Assembly (NCBI GenBank): GCA_002309695.1
Contig: DBXV01000005.1
Coordinates: 142,934 to 172,322 of the forward strand
DNA from: Myxococcales bacterium UBA1203
GTDB lineage: Bacteria > Myxococcota > Myxococcia > Myxococcales > UBA5297
DNA length: 29,389 nt
Direction of reading: 5' to 3'
In this document: positions 21,961 to 29,389 of the stretch, piece after piece
Layout of the letters: each line of letters opens with the position of its first letter
Position numbering within the stretch: the first letter of the stretch is position 1
Notes under the pieces: generated by a model
The model's database searches: none
The model's input: the letters and a program-made list of their open reading frames with translations, nothing else
Told to the model about the DNA's origin: nothing
Program-made: the position numbers and the translations under genes

Positions 21961-23409
21961 ATGGACATGCCTGCACGTTCCCTTCTTCGGGACTTTCTGG
22001 AGATTCCCTACGACCAGCTGGAGGAGATGAACGGCGAGGTGAAGCGGGACCGCGTCAACCGCACGAGTGCCGACGAGCTCCGCGAGAAGCACACGCGCTA
22101 TCTGGTGGACGAGCGCCGCATCAAAGCCGTCACGGTCTGCTTCTCCGACCTCGAAGGCCGCTTTCACATGCTGGACTACGACAAGAAGTTTCTTCTCAAG
22201 TCGCCGGACGCGTTGACGTTCGACGGCTCGTCGGTCCGCGGCTACGCCTCGCAGCAGGAGTCTGACCTGCGCCTGGGGCTCGACTGGCACACCTTCTACT
22301 GGCTGCCCGCCGATGTCTTCGGGCCGGGCAAGGTGCTCATTTTCGCCGATGTCCTCACCCGGGACGGCAGGCCCTATCCCACCGACATGCGCGGGCGGCT
22401 CCGGGCGCTGAGCGAAGGCCTTCGTGAAAAGGACGGCCTCGTCTGCACCATCGCTCCCGAGATTGAGGGCTTCCTCTTCAAGGGCCGTTACAGCGAGCAG
22501 CACTACGTGGAGAAGCCGCTCTTCGAGCCCGTGTCCATCGGCGGCTATTTCCACTCGCTGCCGGGCGACAGCCTGCGCGCCTTCATCGACACCGCCGCCG
22601 AGGTCCAGCGCGCCATGGCCTTCGGCAACGAGAAGGACCACCCCGAGGTGGCGCCCAGCCAGTTCGAGATGAATTTCAACTACTCCGAGGCGCTGGTCTG
22701 CGCCGACGAGGTTCAGCTCTACAAGCTGCTGTGCCGCCAGGTGGCGTCCAACATGGGCCTGACCGCCTCCTTCCTGCCCAAGCCCATCGTCGGCATGAAC
22801 GGCAGCGGCATGCACACCAACCTCTCCTTCTCGAAGGGCGGGCAGAATCTGTTCTGGGACCCGAAGGGCGAAGCGGGCCTGTCCGCCATGGGCAAGGACG
22901 CGGCGCAGCGGATTCTCGACGGCGCGGAGGGCCTCTGCCTGATTCTCAATCCCTCGGTGAACGCCTATCGGCGCCTCGACCCCGCCTACGAGGCGCCCAA
23001 TCAGATTCGCGTTTCGGCCAACGACCGCAGCGCCATGCTGCGCATCCCCATGTTCAACGAGAAGAGCGCGCGGCTCGAAGTCCGCTCTGTGGCGCCCGAC
23101 GCCAATCCCTACCTCGTGTTTTACGCGCTCATCCGCACCGCGCTGGAAGGGCCCAGACTCGCGCCGTCCGATGCCGGTGAAAGCGGGAAGCCGCGCGTTC
23201 TGCCCGCGCAGATTGACGATGCAATCCGCAGCTTCCGCGAGTCACGCTTCCTCCACGAGATTCTCGGCAGCGAGGTCGTCGAGAAATACGCGGCCCTCAA
23301 GCAGATGCAGGCGGACCGGTGCCCCAAGGCGCTGGGAACGCTGATTAAAATTCCCGAGATTCAGTTCCATCACGAAGTCACCAATCAGCATCTGTGGAAT
23401 CTGTTCTGA
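21961..23409 (+). CDS. glnA: Glutamine synthetase, type I-like
   Basis: 482 residues. It makes glutamine from glutamate, ammonia and ATP. The N-terminal beta-Grasp has FDGSSVRGYASQQESDL. Catalytic stretches are APEIEGFLF, EVAPSQFEMNFNYSEALVCA, MNGSGMHTNLSFSKGG, NPSVNAYRRLDPAYEAPNQI, NDRSAMLRIP and RLEVRSVAPDANPYL, so the metal and ATP ligands appear intact. The GlnE adenylylation loop of enteric enzymes (NLYDLPP) is replaced by LAPSDAGESGKPR, so that control is probably absent. The C-terminus ends HHEVTNQHLWNLF and is longer than in GSI-alpha. GAGGAG lies eight bases before the ATG. Paralogs acting on other amines (GlnA-like) cannot be fully excluded, but the conserved substrate residues favour true glutamine synthesis. 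Confidence 0.9.
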   Translation: MDMPARSLLRDFLEIPYDQLEEMNGEVKRDRVNRTSADELREKHTRYLVDERRIKAVTVCFSDLEGRFHMLDYDKKFLLKSPDALTFDGSSVRGYASQQESDLRLGLDWHTFYWLPADVFGPGKVLIFADVLTRDGRPYPTDMRGRLRALSEGLREKDGLVCTIAPEIEGFLFKGRYSEQHYVEKPLFEPVSIGGYFHSLPGDSLRAFIDTAAEVQRAMAFGNEKDHPEVAPSQFEMNFNYSEALVCADEVQLYKLLCRQVASNMGLTASFLPKPIVGMNGSGMHTNLSFSKGGQNLFWDPKGEAGLSAMGKDAAQRILDGAEGLCLILNPSVNAYRRLDPAYEAPNQIRVSANDRSAMLRIPMFNEKSARLEVRSVAPDANPYLVFYALIRTALEGPRLAPSDAGESGKPRVLPAQIDDAIRSFRESRFLHEILGSEVVEKYAALKQMQADRCPKALGTLIKIPEIQFHHEVTNQHLWNLF

Positions 23410-23461
23410 GAGGGAACCCGTCCTCCCTCTGGCCCTTCACCCGCTGAGCCTTCCAAGGAGT

Positions 23462-23471
23462 CCCCCCCCCC
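23462..23471 (+). repeat. C10 homopolymer between ribosome-binding site and amidase start
   Basis: AAGGAG (23455-23460), one T, ten C, then the ATG at 23472. The spacer is 11 bases, longer than optimal; each C lost would bring it nearer to the best distance. Tracts this long are slippage-prone and the position is suited to tuning translation. Confidence 0.85.
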
Positions 23472-26399
23472 ATGCGCCTGAATCCAGTTCATCTCCCTTT
23501 GATTCTGGCAGTTTTCAGCCTCGCCGCCCTGGGCACCGCCGCTGACGCTTTGGCGCAGTCCGAGGATGCGCCTCTGTTTCCCGCAGAAGACCTGCTGCAG
23601 CCGCCCGGGGGCGAGGAGGTTCTTGACGACGAGGTGCTTTCCCTTGCCGTCGAACACGGACAGGCGGCGCGGGAGCGGCGGAAGTTCCTCAGGTCGCTGA
23701 ACGTGACGCGCTCCAGGCCGACGTCGCCCGGCGCGCTCTCGGGCAAGCGCGTGGCCTTGAGCCCCGGCCACGGAATCCACGCGCGCAGCGACACGAACTA
23801 CGACTGGCGCTGGCAGCGCTCCATCGGGCTCGGCATCGTCGAGGACAAGCACACCTACGAATGGGTCCGGGACTTTGTTCAGCCCATGCTGGAGCGGGCC
23901 GGCGCCGAGACGCTGATGCTGCGCGCCAACGACTACACCGAGACGAAAGTTCTGGTGGAGACGGCGGCGTTCGCGGGCAGCTGGAAGACGGAAAACAGCC
24001 GCCAGGTGGCCGACACCGACAGCCAGGGCGCGAACACGGCCAAATGGCAGTTCGGCGTCAGCGTCACGGGCAACTATCCCGTTTACATTCGCTTTCTGGC
24101 CGCGGCGAACCGGGCGCCGGATGCGGCCTACACGGTGAATCACGCCGCCGGGACGACCTCCTTCACGCTCGACCAGGCCGAGGCCAGGGTCAAAACCGGC
24201 GGCAGCTACGGCGGCTCAATAACCGCCAACGCCGCGAAGACCTATTACGAGACGTGGCACTACGTCGGGACGTATCCCTTCCGCGCCGGTGAAAATTACA
24301 GCGTCGAGCTCTCCAGCAAGAGCGCCTCTTCCGGCAAGGTGGTGACGGCTGGTTCCGTCTTTGTGGGCGAGGGCCCCGGCAGTCCGGCCGCCAACGGCAA
24401 CCTCTCGGGGCGCTATCGTTGGCAGGAAAGTTCCGCCTATTTCCTCAAGGCGATGGGGCTGCCCAGCTGGCTCACGGAAAGCGACTACTACTGCCGTCCG
24501 CTCATGGCCCTCTTTGAGGGCGTGGACGCCTATTTCTCGCTGCACACCAACGCCAACAGCAACGCCAGCGCGAAGGGCACACAGATGTACGTCTGGTACC
24601 CCAACAAGGACTCCGGCGAGCAGCAGTGGCGCGAGGAGGCGAGCTGGCCTTCGGGCTACGCGGCGCAGAACCTGCCGCCGGGGACGTACGATTACGCCAC
24701 GGCCATCAACAACAGCTTCCTCGACTACGTAAGCAAGTTCTACGACAGCTCCTGGCCCATCAATAAGTACCTCTGGGGAACGAGCGTCGGCGAGCTCTAC
24801 GTGACGCGCAACGCCTGGTACAAAAATGCCTCGTCCTCGAACGCGATTGCCATTCCCACGGCCCTTATTGAGACGGCGTTTCACAGCAACACGAGCGACG
24901 CGGCCGCCATCAAGGAGCAGAAATTCCGCTTCTACGGGGCGCGGGGAATCCTGGCCGGGTTCATCCATTACTTTAAGGGGAAAAACGCCCTCATTCCGCC
25001 CATGCCGCCGGAGAAGCTGACCGTCACTGCCGATGACTGCGAGGTGCGGGTCAGCTGGGTGCCCGTGAAGGACATCGTCAATTCCAACTCCGAGCCCACG
25101 AAGTACAACGTCTATGTCTCGGACGACGGCATCCTCTTCGGCAGGACGCCCGCCGCGACGGTGACGGACACCAGTGCCGCGCTGCCCATCAGCCGGGGGA
25201 AGACGGTTTACGTGAAGGTGACGGCCGCCAACGACGCGGGCGAGAGCCTCGATTCCATGGTGGGTGCCGCGCGACTGGCCAGCCCCGGCGAGAAGAAAAT
25301 TCTCTTCGTGGACGGCGTCGATCGGGAGCTGAAGGGCGCTTACGACACGAACAACGTGCGCTCCTATGCGCGGATTTACGGCCCGGCGGCGTCGCTGAAC
25401 AATGCCGGTTATGGACTTTCGACAGTCGATGACGAGGCCGCGCCCGAACATCTGAAAAACCACAATTACGACCTCGTCGTCTGGGCCACGGGCAACACCT
25501 CCAGCAAGACGGACGTTTTGCCCTCCGACCAGCGCGCCGCTCTGGCCGCCCTCCGTTCATCGGGAACACCTCTGGTGCTCAGCGGGGCGGAAATCGGCTA
25601 CGCCCTGGCCATCGCCTCCTACAATCCCGACACTACCTTTCTGGCCGACAAATTCGGCGCCACTTACGTCAAGGACGACTCGGGCGACCACACCGTGAAG
25701 GGCGCGCCGGGCATCTCGGGGAACCTCACCTTCGGCGTTTCCAACGAATACGGCGGCAAGACCTCGGCGCTCTCAGCGGACACGGGCTACATCCAGTATC
25801 CCGACGTGCTCTCTGCCTCGGGCGGCGCCACCGTCCTGATGACCTACGCCAGCGCCGGGACGGGGGCCGCCATTCTCAGCGCCGACAAGCGGGCCGTCCT
25901 CGTCGGCTTCCCCCTCGAATCCATCGTCGATCCCTCAGCACGCGTGTGCACCATCGCCAATCTGATGGCCACGGTGCTGGGCACGTCCGTCAACAGCAGC
26001 TGCACTCAGGCGTCATTCCAGCCGACGGCGGAAATCTGCGGCAACGGCGCGGACGACGACTGCAACGGCAGCGCGGACTGCTTCGACTCGGCCTGCGCCA
26101 ATGAGGCGCAATGTGCCGATATGCCCGAAGATGCCGGCATTCTGGAAGATGCCGGCATTTTGGATGATGAGGACTCGGGGACGAATCCGGGGCCGATTGA
26201 AGATGGCGACGCGGGCGGTCTGGAAGACCTGGACGACACGGACCCGACCGAGACGCTTCCCGATTCACCCTCGAACGAAGTTCGTCCCGATATGGTGACG
26301 CTGGAGGGCGGATGCTCGGCGGCGGGTTCTGCCCCTCTCTCCGAATTGGCTTTGCTTCTGGGACTTTTGGCGTCAGCTGTCCGCCGTCGGCATGAATAA
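23472..26399 (+). CDS. Secreted multidomain N-acetylmuramoyl-L-alanine amidase with MYXO-CTERM-like tail
   Basis: 975 residues. Signal peptide 1-29 ending DALAQ. An Amidase_3 fold starts at KRVALSPGHGIHARSD (first zinc His) and resumes with AYFSLHTNANSN (second zinc His) and TALIETAFHSNTSD (catalytic Glu), so the zinc set is present. It is split by a beta-rich insert (about 165-300; FAGSWKTENSRQVADTDSQG, NYPVYIRFLAAAN) like a golvesin/Xly carbohydrate-binding domain. A fibronectin III-like domain (about 515-610, PEKLTVTADDCEVRVSWVPV) follows, then a GATase/ThuA-like Rossmann domain (about 615-850), the motif EICGNGADDDCNGSADCFD, a DAG-rich linker and GGCSAAG...LLLGLLASAVRRR, a MYXO-CTERM sorting tail. 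It cleaves peptidoglycan stem peptides and is probably surface-displayed. It follows glnA by 62 bases. Confidence 0.88.
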   Translation: MRLNPVHLPLILAVFSLAALGTAADALAQSEDAPLFPAEDLLQPPGGEEVLDDEVLSLAVEHGQAARERRKFLRSLNVTRSRPTSPGALSGKRVALSPGHGIHARSDTNYDWRWQRSIGLGIVEDKHTYEWVRDFVQPMLERAGAETLMLRANDYTETKVLVETAAFAGSWKTENSRQVADTDSQGANTAKWQFGVSVTGNYPVYIRFLAAANRAPDAAYTVNHAAGTTSFTLDQAEARVKTGGSYGGSITANAAKTYYETWHYVGTYPFRAGENYSVELSSKSASSGKVVTAGSVFVGEGPGSPAANGNLSGRYRWQESSAYFLKAMGLPSWLTESDYYCRPLMALFEGVDAYFSLHTNANSNASAKGTQMYVWYPNKDSGEQQWREEASWPSGYAAQNLPPGTYDYATAINNSFLDYVSKFYDSSWPINKYLWGTSVGELYVTRNAWYKNASSSNAIAIPTALIETAFHSNTSDAAAIKEQKFRFYGARGILAGFIHYFKGKNALIPPMPPEKLTVTADDCEVRVSWVPVKDIVNSNSEPTKYNVYVSDDGILFGRTPAATVTDTSAALPISRGKTVYVKVTAANDAGESLDSMVGAARLASPGEKKILFVDGVDRELKGAYDTNNVRSYARIYGPAASLNNAGYGLSTVDDEAAPEHLKNHNYDLVVWATGNTSSKTDVLPSDQRAALAALRSSGTPLVLSGAEIGYALAIASYNPDTTFLADKFGATYVKDDSGDHTVKGAPGISGNLTFGVSNEYGGKTSALSADTGYIQYPDVLSASGGATVLMTYASAGTGAAILSADKRAVLVGFPLESIVDPSARVCTIANLMATVLGTSVNSSCTQASFQPTAEICGNGADDDCNGSADCFDSACANEAQCADMPEDAGILEDAGILDDEDSGTNPGPIEDGDAGGLEDLDDTDPTETLPDSPSNEVRPDMVTLEGGCSAAGSAPLSELALLLGLLASAVRRRHE

Positions 26400-26419
26400 G
26401 CGTTGATGTCAGCAGTATT

Positions 26420-26464
26420 CCTCCCTCAGTGTTCATTATAAGACACTGGGGGAGGCTTTTTTTT
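26420..26464 (+). terminator. Strong intrinsic terminator after amidase
   Basis: CCTCCCTCAGTGT pairs with ACACTGGGGGAGG (one T-G pair), ten-base loop, then C and eight T. It lies 20 bases after the stop codon. Confidence 0.92.
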
Positions 26465-26492
26465 GCAGTGAAGGCAAATTGACCATCACCCG

Positions 26493-26515
26493 GCCGGAAT
26501 TTTTCCGGCTTTTTT
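26493..26515 (+). promoter_or_regulatory. Terminator-like leader hairpin before SUMF1 lipoprotein gene
   Basis: GCCGGAA-TTT-TTCCGGC then six T, ending four bases before the GGAGG ribosome-binding site (26519-26523). The amidase already has its own terminator 30 bases upstream, so a second one is redundant unless it serves the lipoprotein transcript. A related sequence precedes the paralog at 27571. Confidence 0.6.
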
Positions 26516-26529
26516 CATGGAGGTAGTAT

Positions 26530-27414
26530 ATGGACCAGAATCAAAAGCCCGAAGGCAGCGCAATTTTCAAATTCAGCAAAACAATTCCGGTTTTTATTTC
26601 AGCTGCTGCATTATCCATTGCGGGATTTGCCTGCGGCGGTTCGGACGATTCCGGGGAAGATGACGGCACTCCGGTCAATCCGGTCTCGGCCGTCACTGCC
26701 GAAACTGTTCCCGAAGGGTTTGTTTTTATTCCCGGCGGCACATTCAAGCTGACGCACAAAACACATGATTACAAAAAAGGCCGGACACTGACGCTGAATG
26801 CCTTTGCATTGGGAAAAACGCCCGTCACTGTGGCGCAGTATAAAAAATGCGTGGAGGCCGGTGTGTGTACCGTAAGAGAAAGAAACTATGGGAATTACAA
26901 ATACGATCAATTAAACCATCCGATGAATTATGCGGCGTATGCCGACGCCCAGAAATACTGCACGTGGATTGGCGGGCGGCTCCCCACAGAGGAAGAGTGG
27001 GAATATGCCGCGACGCATAATGGAACACAGGCGCTGAATACAACCTATCCCTGGGGTGATGAAACGCCTGCGCATTGTGAAAAAGCGAACTATTCGGTTT
27101 TGGGTGAACGGGACAGCCCCGATACGATTCCGGTGCTTGGCTGCGAGGGAAAAACCGAAACGGATTGGGTGGAAATGTCTGAGGTGGGAACCTATTCTCC
27201 TGCCGGGGACAGTCCGCTGGGCCTCGTGGATATGATCGGAAATGTCTGGGAATGGACAGTTTCCAAATCTGAGGAAATTTCCGGTTTTTTTGTCCTGAAA
27301 GGCTGTTCCTTCGACTATGTCGTCAGCGAGAAAGTCGACTGCACCGTCGCTGACCGCATTCCCGGCGACCCGGACGAACTGCTGGACACCAATGGATTCC
27401 GCTGCGCGATGTAA
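26530..27414 (+). CDS. SUMF1/FGE-sulfatase-domain lipoprotein
   Basis: 294 residues with GGAGG six bases upstream. The signal peptide is unusually long at the front (18 polar residues before KTIPVFISAAALSIAGFACG) with lipobox FACGG. The SUMF1 domain covers about 60-294: FVFIPGGTFKLTHKT, ALGKTPVTVAQYKKCVEAG, NHPMNYAAYADAQKYCTWI, GGRLPTEEEWEYAATHNG, NTTYPWGDE, SPLGLVDMIGNVWEWT and DTNGFRCAM. The end segment lacks the C-x4-C pair that binds copper in true formylglycine-generating enzymes, and the usual GGS is GCS. It is therefore more likely a binding or structural surface protein than a sulfatase activator. One of three paralogs in the window. Confidence 0.88.
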   Translation: MDQNQKPEGSAIFKFSKTIPVFISAAALSIAGFACGGSDDSGEDDGTPVNPVSAVTAETVPEGFVFIPGGTFKLTHKTHDYKKGRTLTLNAFALGKTPVTVAQYKKCVEAGVCTVRERNYGNYKYDQLNHPMNYAAYADAQKYCTWIGGRLPTEEEWEYAATHNGTQALNTTYPWGDETPAHCEKANYSVLGERDSPDTIPVLGCEGKTETDWVEMSEVGTYSPAGDSPLGLVDMIGNVWEWTVSKSEEISGFFVLKGCSFDYVVSEKVDCTVADRIPGDPDELLDTNGFRCAM

Positions 27415-27524
27415 AATAATGTAAAAATATAAAGAGTTTATTTCGCCGGTTGACTTCCGTTTCCCGCCCCTTCTGCACGCCGCGATTTTTTTTTCGTCGC
27501 CATTGGTGGGGGATCAGTTCACCC

Positions 27525-27558
27525 AGCCGGAAATTTCCTCTGGCTTTTCTTTCTTTTT
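27525..27558 (+). promoter_or_regulatory. Leader hairpin before third SUMF1 lipoprotein gene
   Basis: AGCC (27525-27528) pairs with GGCT (27542-27545) around the palindrome GGAAATTTCC, followed by a T-rich run to 27558. The ribosome-binding site GGAGG starts at 27559. It aligns with the leader hairpin at 26493-26515 (shared CACCC, GCCGGAA, TTTCC, GGCTTTT blocks). Confidence 0.5.
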
Positions 27559-27570
27559 GGAGGCATCGTT

Positions 27571-28753
27571 ATGCCAGTAAATAAAATAAATGTGAGCGGG
27601 GGGGGGATGTAGCACAAATGCCTCAAAGTCCCTTTGTTCCACGTTCTTCCGTCCGCTTTCCGTTTTTATTGCCTCAGCCGCGCTGTCCGTTTTCGGCTTT
27701 GCCTGCGGCGGCTCCCATGACAAGCCCGGTTCCGACGCGGACGCGGGGCCCGAAATCGTCGACGGCAGCGTTTCGGATTCCGGCATCATTGAAAGCGACG
27801 CCGCGATTCCCGAAACTGATTCCGGCATTCACGAGGATGACGCCGGTATTCATGACGCAGGCATCCCTGAAAATGATGCCGGCGTTCCGGATGCGGGGCC
27901 CATCGACTGCGAGAGTGAAGAGCTGCACAATGGCGGAGACGGCGAGTGCGTTTCTCTGGAGATGTGTTCAGCCCATTATCACCTGAACATAGACGGTTCC
28001 GGCGACTGCACTGCCGACACCTGCGCGCCCAATTCTGTGGAAACCGCGTCGGGCGGATGCAGTGATTCCATTGTCGAATTCATTTCCATCCCCGCCGGGT
28101 CATTTGTATTGAGTCACGACACAAAAAATCATTCGTCGGGCGATACAGTGACCCTGAACGCCTTTTCGCTTGGCAAAACGCCCGTCACGGTGGCTCAGTT
28201 TCAGAAATGCGTGGCCGCCGGAAGGTGCGATGCGGAAAATTTCGACACCGTGGATGACGATGACTACTGCAATTACAATCGGGGAAATGACTGGAACAAT
28301 CATCCGATGAACTGCGTCAATTTATTCGGCGCCCGGGAATTCTGCGAATGGATCGGCGGACGCCTGCCGACCGAAGAAGAATGGGAATATGCGGCAACCC
28401 ATGACGGCACGACGCATTTGAACAGGCGGTATGCGTTCGGCGACACATTAAATCATTGTGTGAATGCCCAGTATTACGATGACGGATACTGCGACGGCAA
28501 AACGGCGGCGGTCAGCGCGAATGGCTATCAGGGCACCAGCGACGTCAGCGTTCACGCTCCCGCAGGCAACAGTCCGCTCGGATTGGTGGATATGACAGGG
28601 AATGTCGATGAATGGACAGAAGCGGGAACCACCAAAGGCGGCGCATGGAACACCAACGGGGATCTTTTCGGCTATCAGTTGGAAGTCACCGACTGCCGCA
28701 CAGACTTTTCCCGGACGAGTGAAGTGAACAATGGATTCCGCTGCGCGAAATAA
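27571..28753 (+). CDS. SUMF1-domain lipoprotein, out of frame at a G9 tract
   Basis: The ATG at 27571 has GGAGG with a seven-base spacer but runs into TAG at 27610, just after nine G. If one G is removed, the frame continues as a 393-residue lipoprotein: FFRPLSVFIASAALSVFGFA-CGG signal peptide with lipobox, a DAG-rich linker (SGIHEDDAGIHDAGIPENDA and similar), a Cys-rich segment (CESEELHNGGDGECVSLEMC), and a SUMF1 domain from FISIPAGSFVLSHDT through GGRLPTEEEWEYAATHDG, GLVDMTGNVDEWT and NNGFRCAK. No alternative start exists between the tract and the signal peptide; an ORF finder would start only at 27962, inside the linker. Either phase-variable (off here), decayed, or a sequencing error. Confidence 0.8.
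27598..27606 (+). repeat. G9 homopolymer in the 5' coding region of the third SUMF1 lipoprotein
   Basis: Nine G between AGC and ATGTAG. Eight (or eleven) G would join the start codon to the downstream frame; nine gives a stop two codons later. Confidence 0.9.
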
Positions 28754-28785
28754 GAAAACTTTTCTGCTGTAATAAAGCTGTAACA

Positions 28786-28828
28786 AAAAATCCCCCTCTC
28801 CCGTATTTCAGGAAGAGGGGGATTTTTA
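28786..28828 (+). terminator. Intrinsic terminator after third SUMF1 gene
   Basis: ATCCCCCTCT (28790-28799) pairs perfectly with AGAGGGGGAT (28814-28823), followed by TTTTAT; flanking A on the other side allows use from the minus strand. Confidence 0.88.
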
Positions 28829-28885
28829 TGGTTTCATCTCCAGGCAGTGGGCTGGCCCCACTGTCAAAGCCCGAGGATCGCGAAT

Positions 28886-29389
28886 ATGACGATGACAAAC
28901 ACGACGAAAATAATTCTATCCTCCCTCCTCGCCTGCGGGCTTGCGTTCGGAACTGCCGGGTGTGCTCACAGCCAGAGCGGCGCCGTTCAGCCTGCCGCCG
29001 TTTCCGAAAGCGAGGAAGCCGAGAAGCCTCAGCAGAACGCAGCACACGTGACAGCGGACAATGGCGCTGAGTCAGCAGAGGCAAATGAAAATGCCAGCGA
29101 CGACAGAAGCGCCCAGGAAAGGGCCAAGATGGAGAGGGCCAAGATGATGCTGATGCTGCAGAAAGTAGTGTTCGCGGATGCGCCGCCGCCGCCTCTGATT
29201 CAGGCAGCGCTCAAAGAGGACGCCGGGGAAGTGAAGAAGCTGATTGAGCAGGGCGCCGACGTGAATGCCTGGTATGAAGGCCCGACGAACGGCCTGACGG
29301 CGCTGCATGTGGCCGCGATGTCCGTTTCCGGGAATGTTGAGACTGTGGAGACGCTGATTGCCGCTGGTGCGGATCTCAATGCTGCCAAT
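28886..29389 (+). CDS. Ankyrin-repeat lipoprotein, N-terminal part (cut by window edge)
   Basis: 168 codons without a stop up to the right edge. The ATG has GAGGA eight bases upstream; a second ATG two codons later is in frame. The signal peptide (KIILSSLLACGLAFGTAGC) ends in a lipobox-like TAGC. A disordered Glu/Ala/Gln stretch and a Met-rich helix (RAKMERAKMMLMLQKVVF) follow. Ankyrin repeats start at about residue 108: PPPLIQAALKEDAGEVKKLI, EQGADVNAWYEG, LTALHVAAMSVSGNVETVET, LIAAGADLNAAN. The repeats bind partner proteins in general; no partner can be named. The rest lies beyond the window. Confidence 0.88.
   Translation, partial: MTMTNTTKIILSSLLACGLAFGTAGCAHSQSGAVQPAAVSESEEAEKPQQNAAHVTADNGAESAEANENASDDRSAQERAKMERAKMMLMLQKVVFADAPPPPLIQAALKEDAGEVKKLIEQGADVNAWYEGPTNGLTALHVAAMSVSGNVETVETLIAAGADLNAAN

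Noticed and set aside
24216..25463. Minus-strand open frame opposite the amidase
   Set aside because: Antisense shadow within a verified multidomain gene.
27618..27986. Plus-strand frame of 122 codons at the start of the third SUMF1 gene
   Set aside because: It is in the wrong frame; the frame with signal peptide, lipobox and DAG linker is the one that continues into the SUMF1 domain.

Overview
The window is a GC-rich chromosomal segment from an uncultured bacterium that most resembles the Myxococcota and their relatives. The pointers are a MYXO-CTERM-like tail (Cys motif, hydrophobic segment, RRR) and a CGNG-ADDDCNG cysteine motif on a large secreted amidase, Asp-Ala-Gly-rich lipoprotein linkers, several SUMF1-domain lipoproteins and a cytoplasmic Ser/Thr kinase. 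This placement is inference from gene content. No tRNA, rRNA, CRISPR array or transposase was seen.

Layout. 1-316 (minus): N-terminal part of a Crp/Fnr-type regulator running off the edge, with an AT-rich upstream region holding a perfect 7-4-7 palindrome. 790-1431 (minus): exported winged-helix-like protein of unknown role. 1678-8082 (plus): compact run of two hypotheticals, an ABC ATPase with its permease, a Ser/Thr kinase, RimK and a MATE exporter. 8133-8347: three copies of a two-hairpin REP-like element. 8402-9966 (plus): nitroreductase-fold lipoprotein and a calcium-loop lipoprotein. 10084-16433 (minus): defence-type operon hsdR - YhcG-family nuclease - hsdS - caspase-like peptidase, ending in a broken SUMF1 lipoprotein. 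16714-18183 (plus): mpl, murein recycling. 18184-18755: G/C-rich hairpins and an 89-bp tandem repeat. 18756-19385 (plus): DUF2085-like membrane protein. 19465-21555 (minus): large protein with a Pro/Gln/Met-rich tail. 21961-23409 (plus): glutamine synthetase. 23472-26399 (plus): multidomain secreted amidase. 26530-28753 (plus): two more SUMF1 lipoproteins. 28886-end (plus): ankyrin-repeat lipoprotein, cut by the edge.

The most notable part is the minus-strand operon. It has restriction and specificity subunits of a type IB (EcoAI-like) system but no hsdM. A DUF1016/YhcG nuclease sits between them, and a caspase-like peptidase is translationally coupled to hsdS. The caspase 3' end is fused out of frame to a SUMF1 lipoprotein gene that has lost its start and most of its signal peptide, so a deletion or insertion endpoint lies near 10,880. 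The second hsdS target-recognition half and the caspase are much more AT-rich than the rest, which suggests a separately acquired module.

A second theme is possible contingency control of surface proteins. A G9 tract puts the third SUMF1 lipoprotein out of frame with its own well-formed start, and a C10 tract lies between the ribosome-binding site and the ATG of the amidase. Terminator-like hairpins sit directly before the ribosome-binding sites of both plus-strand SUMF1 genes and of mpl, suggesting attenuation or hairpins inherited from older gene ends.
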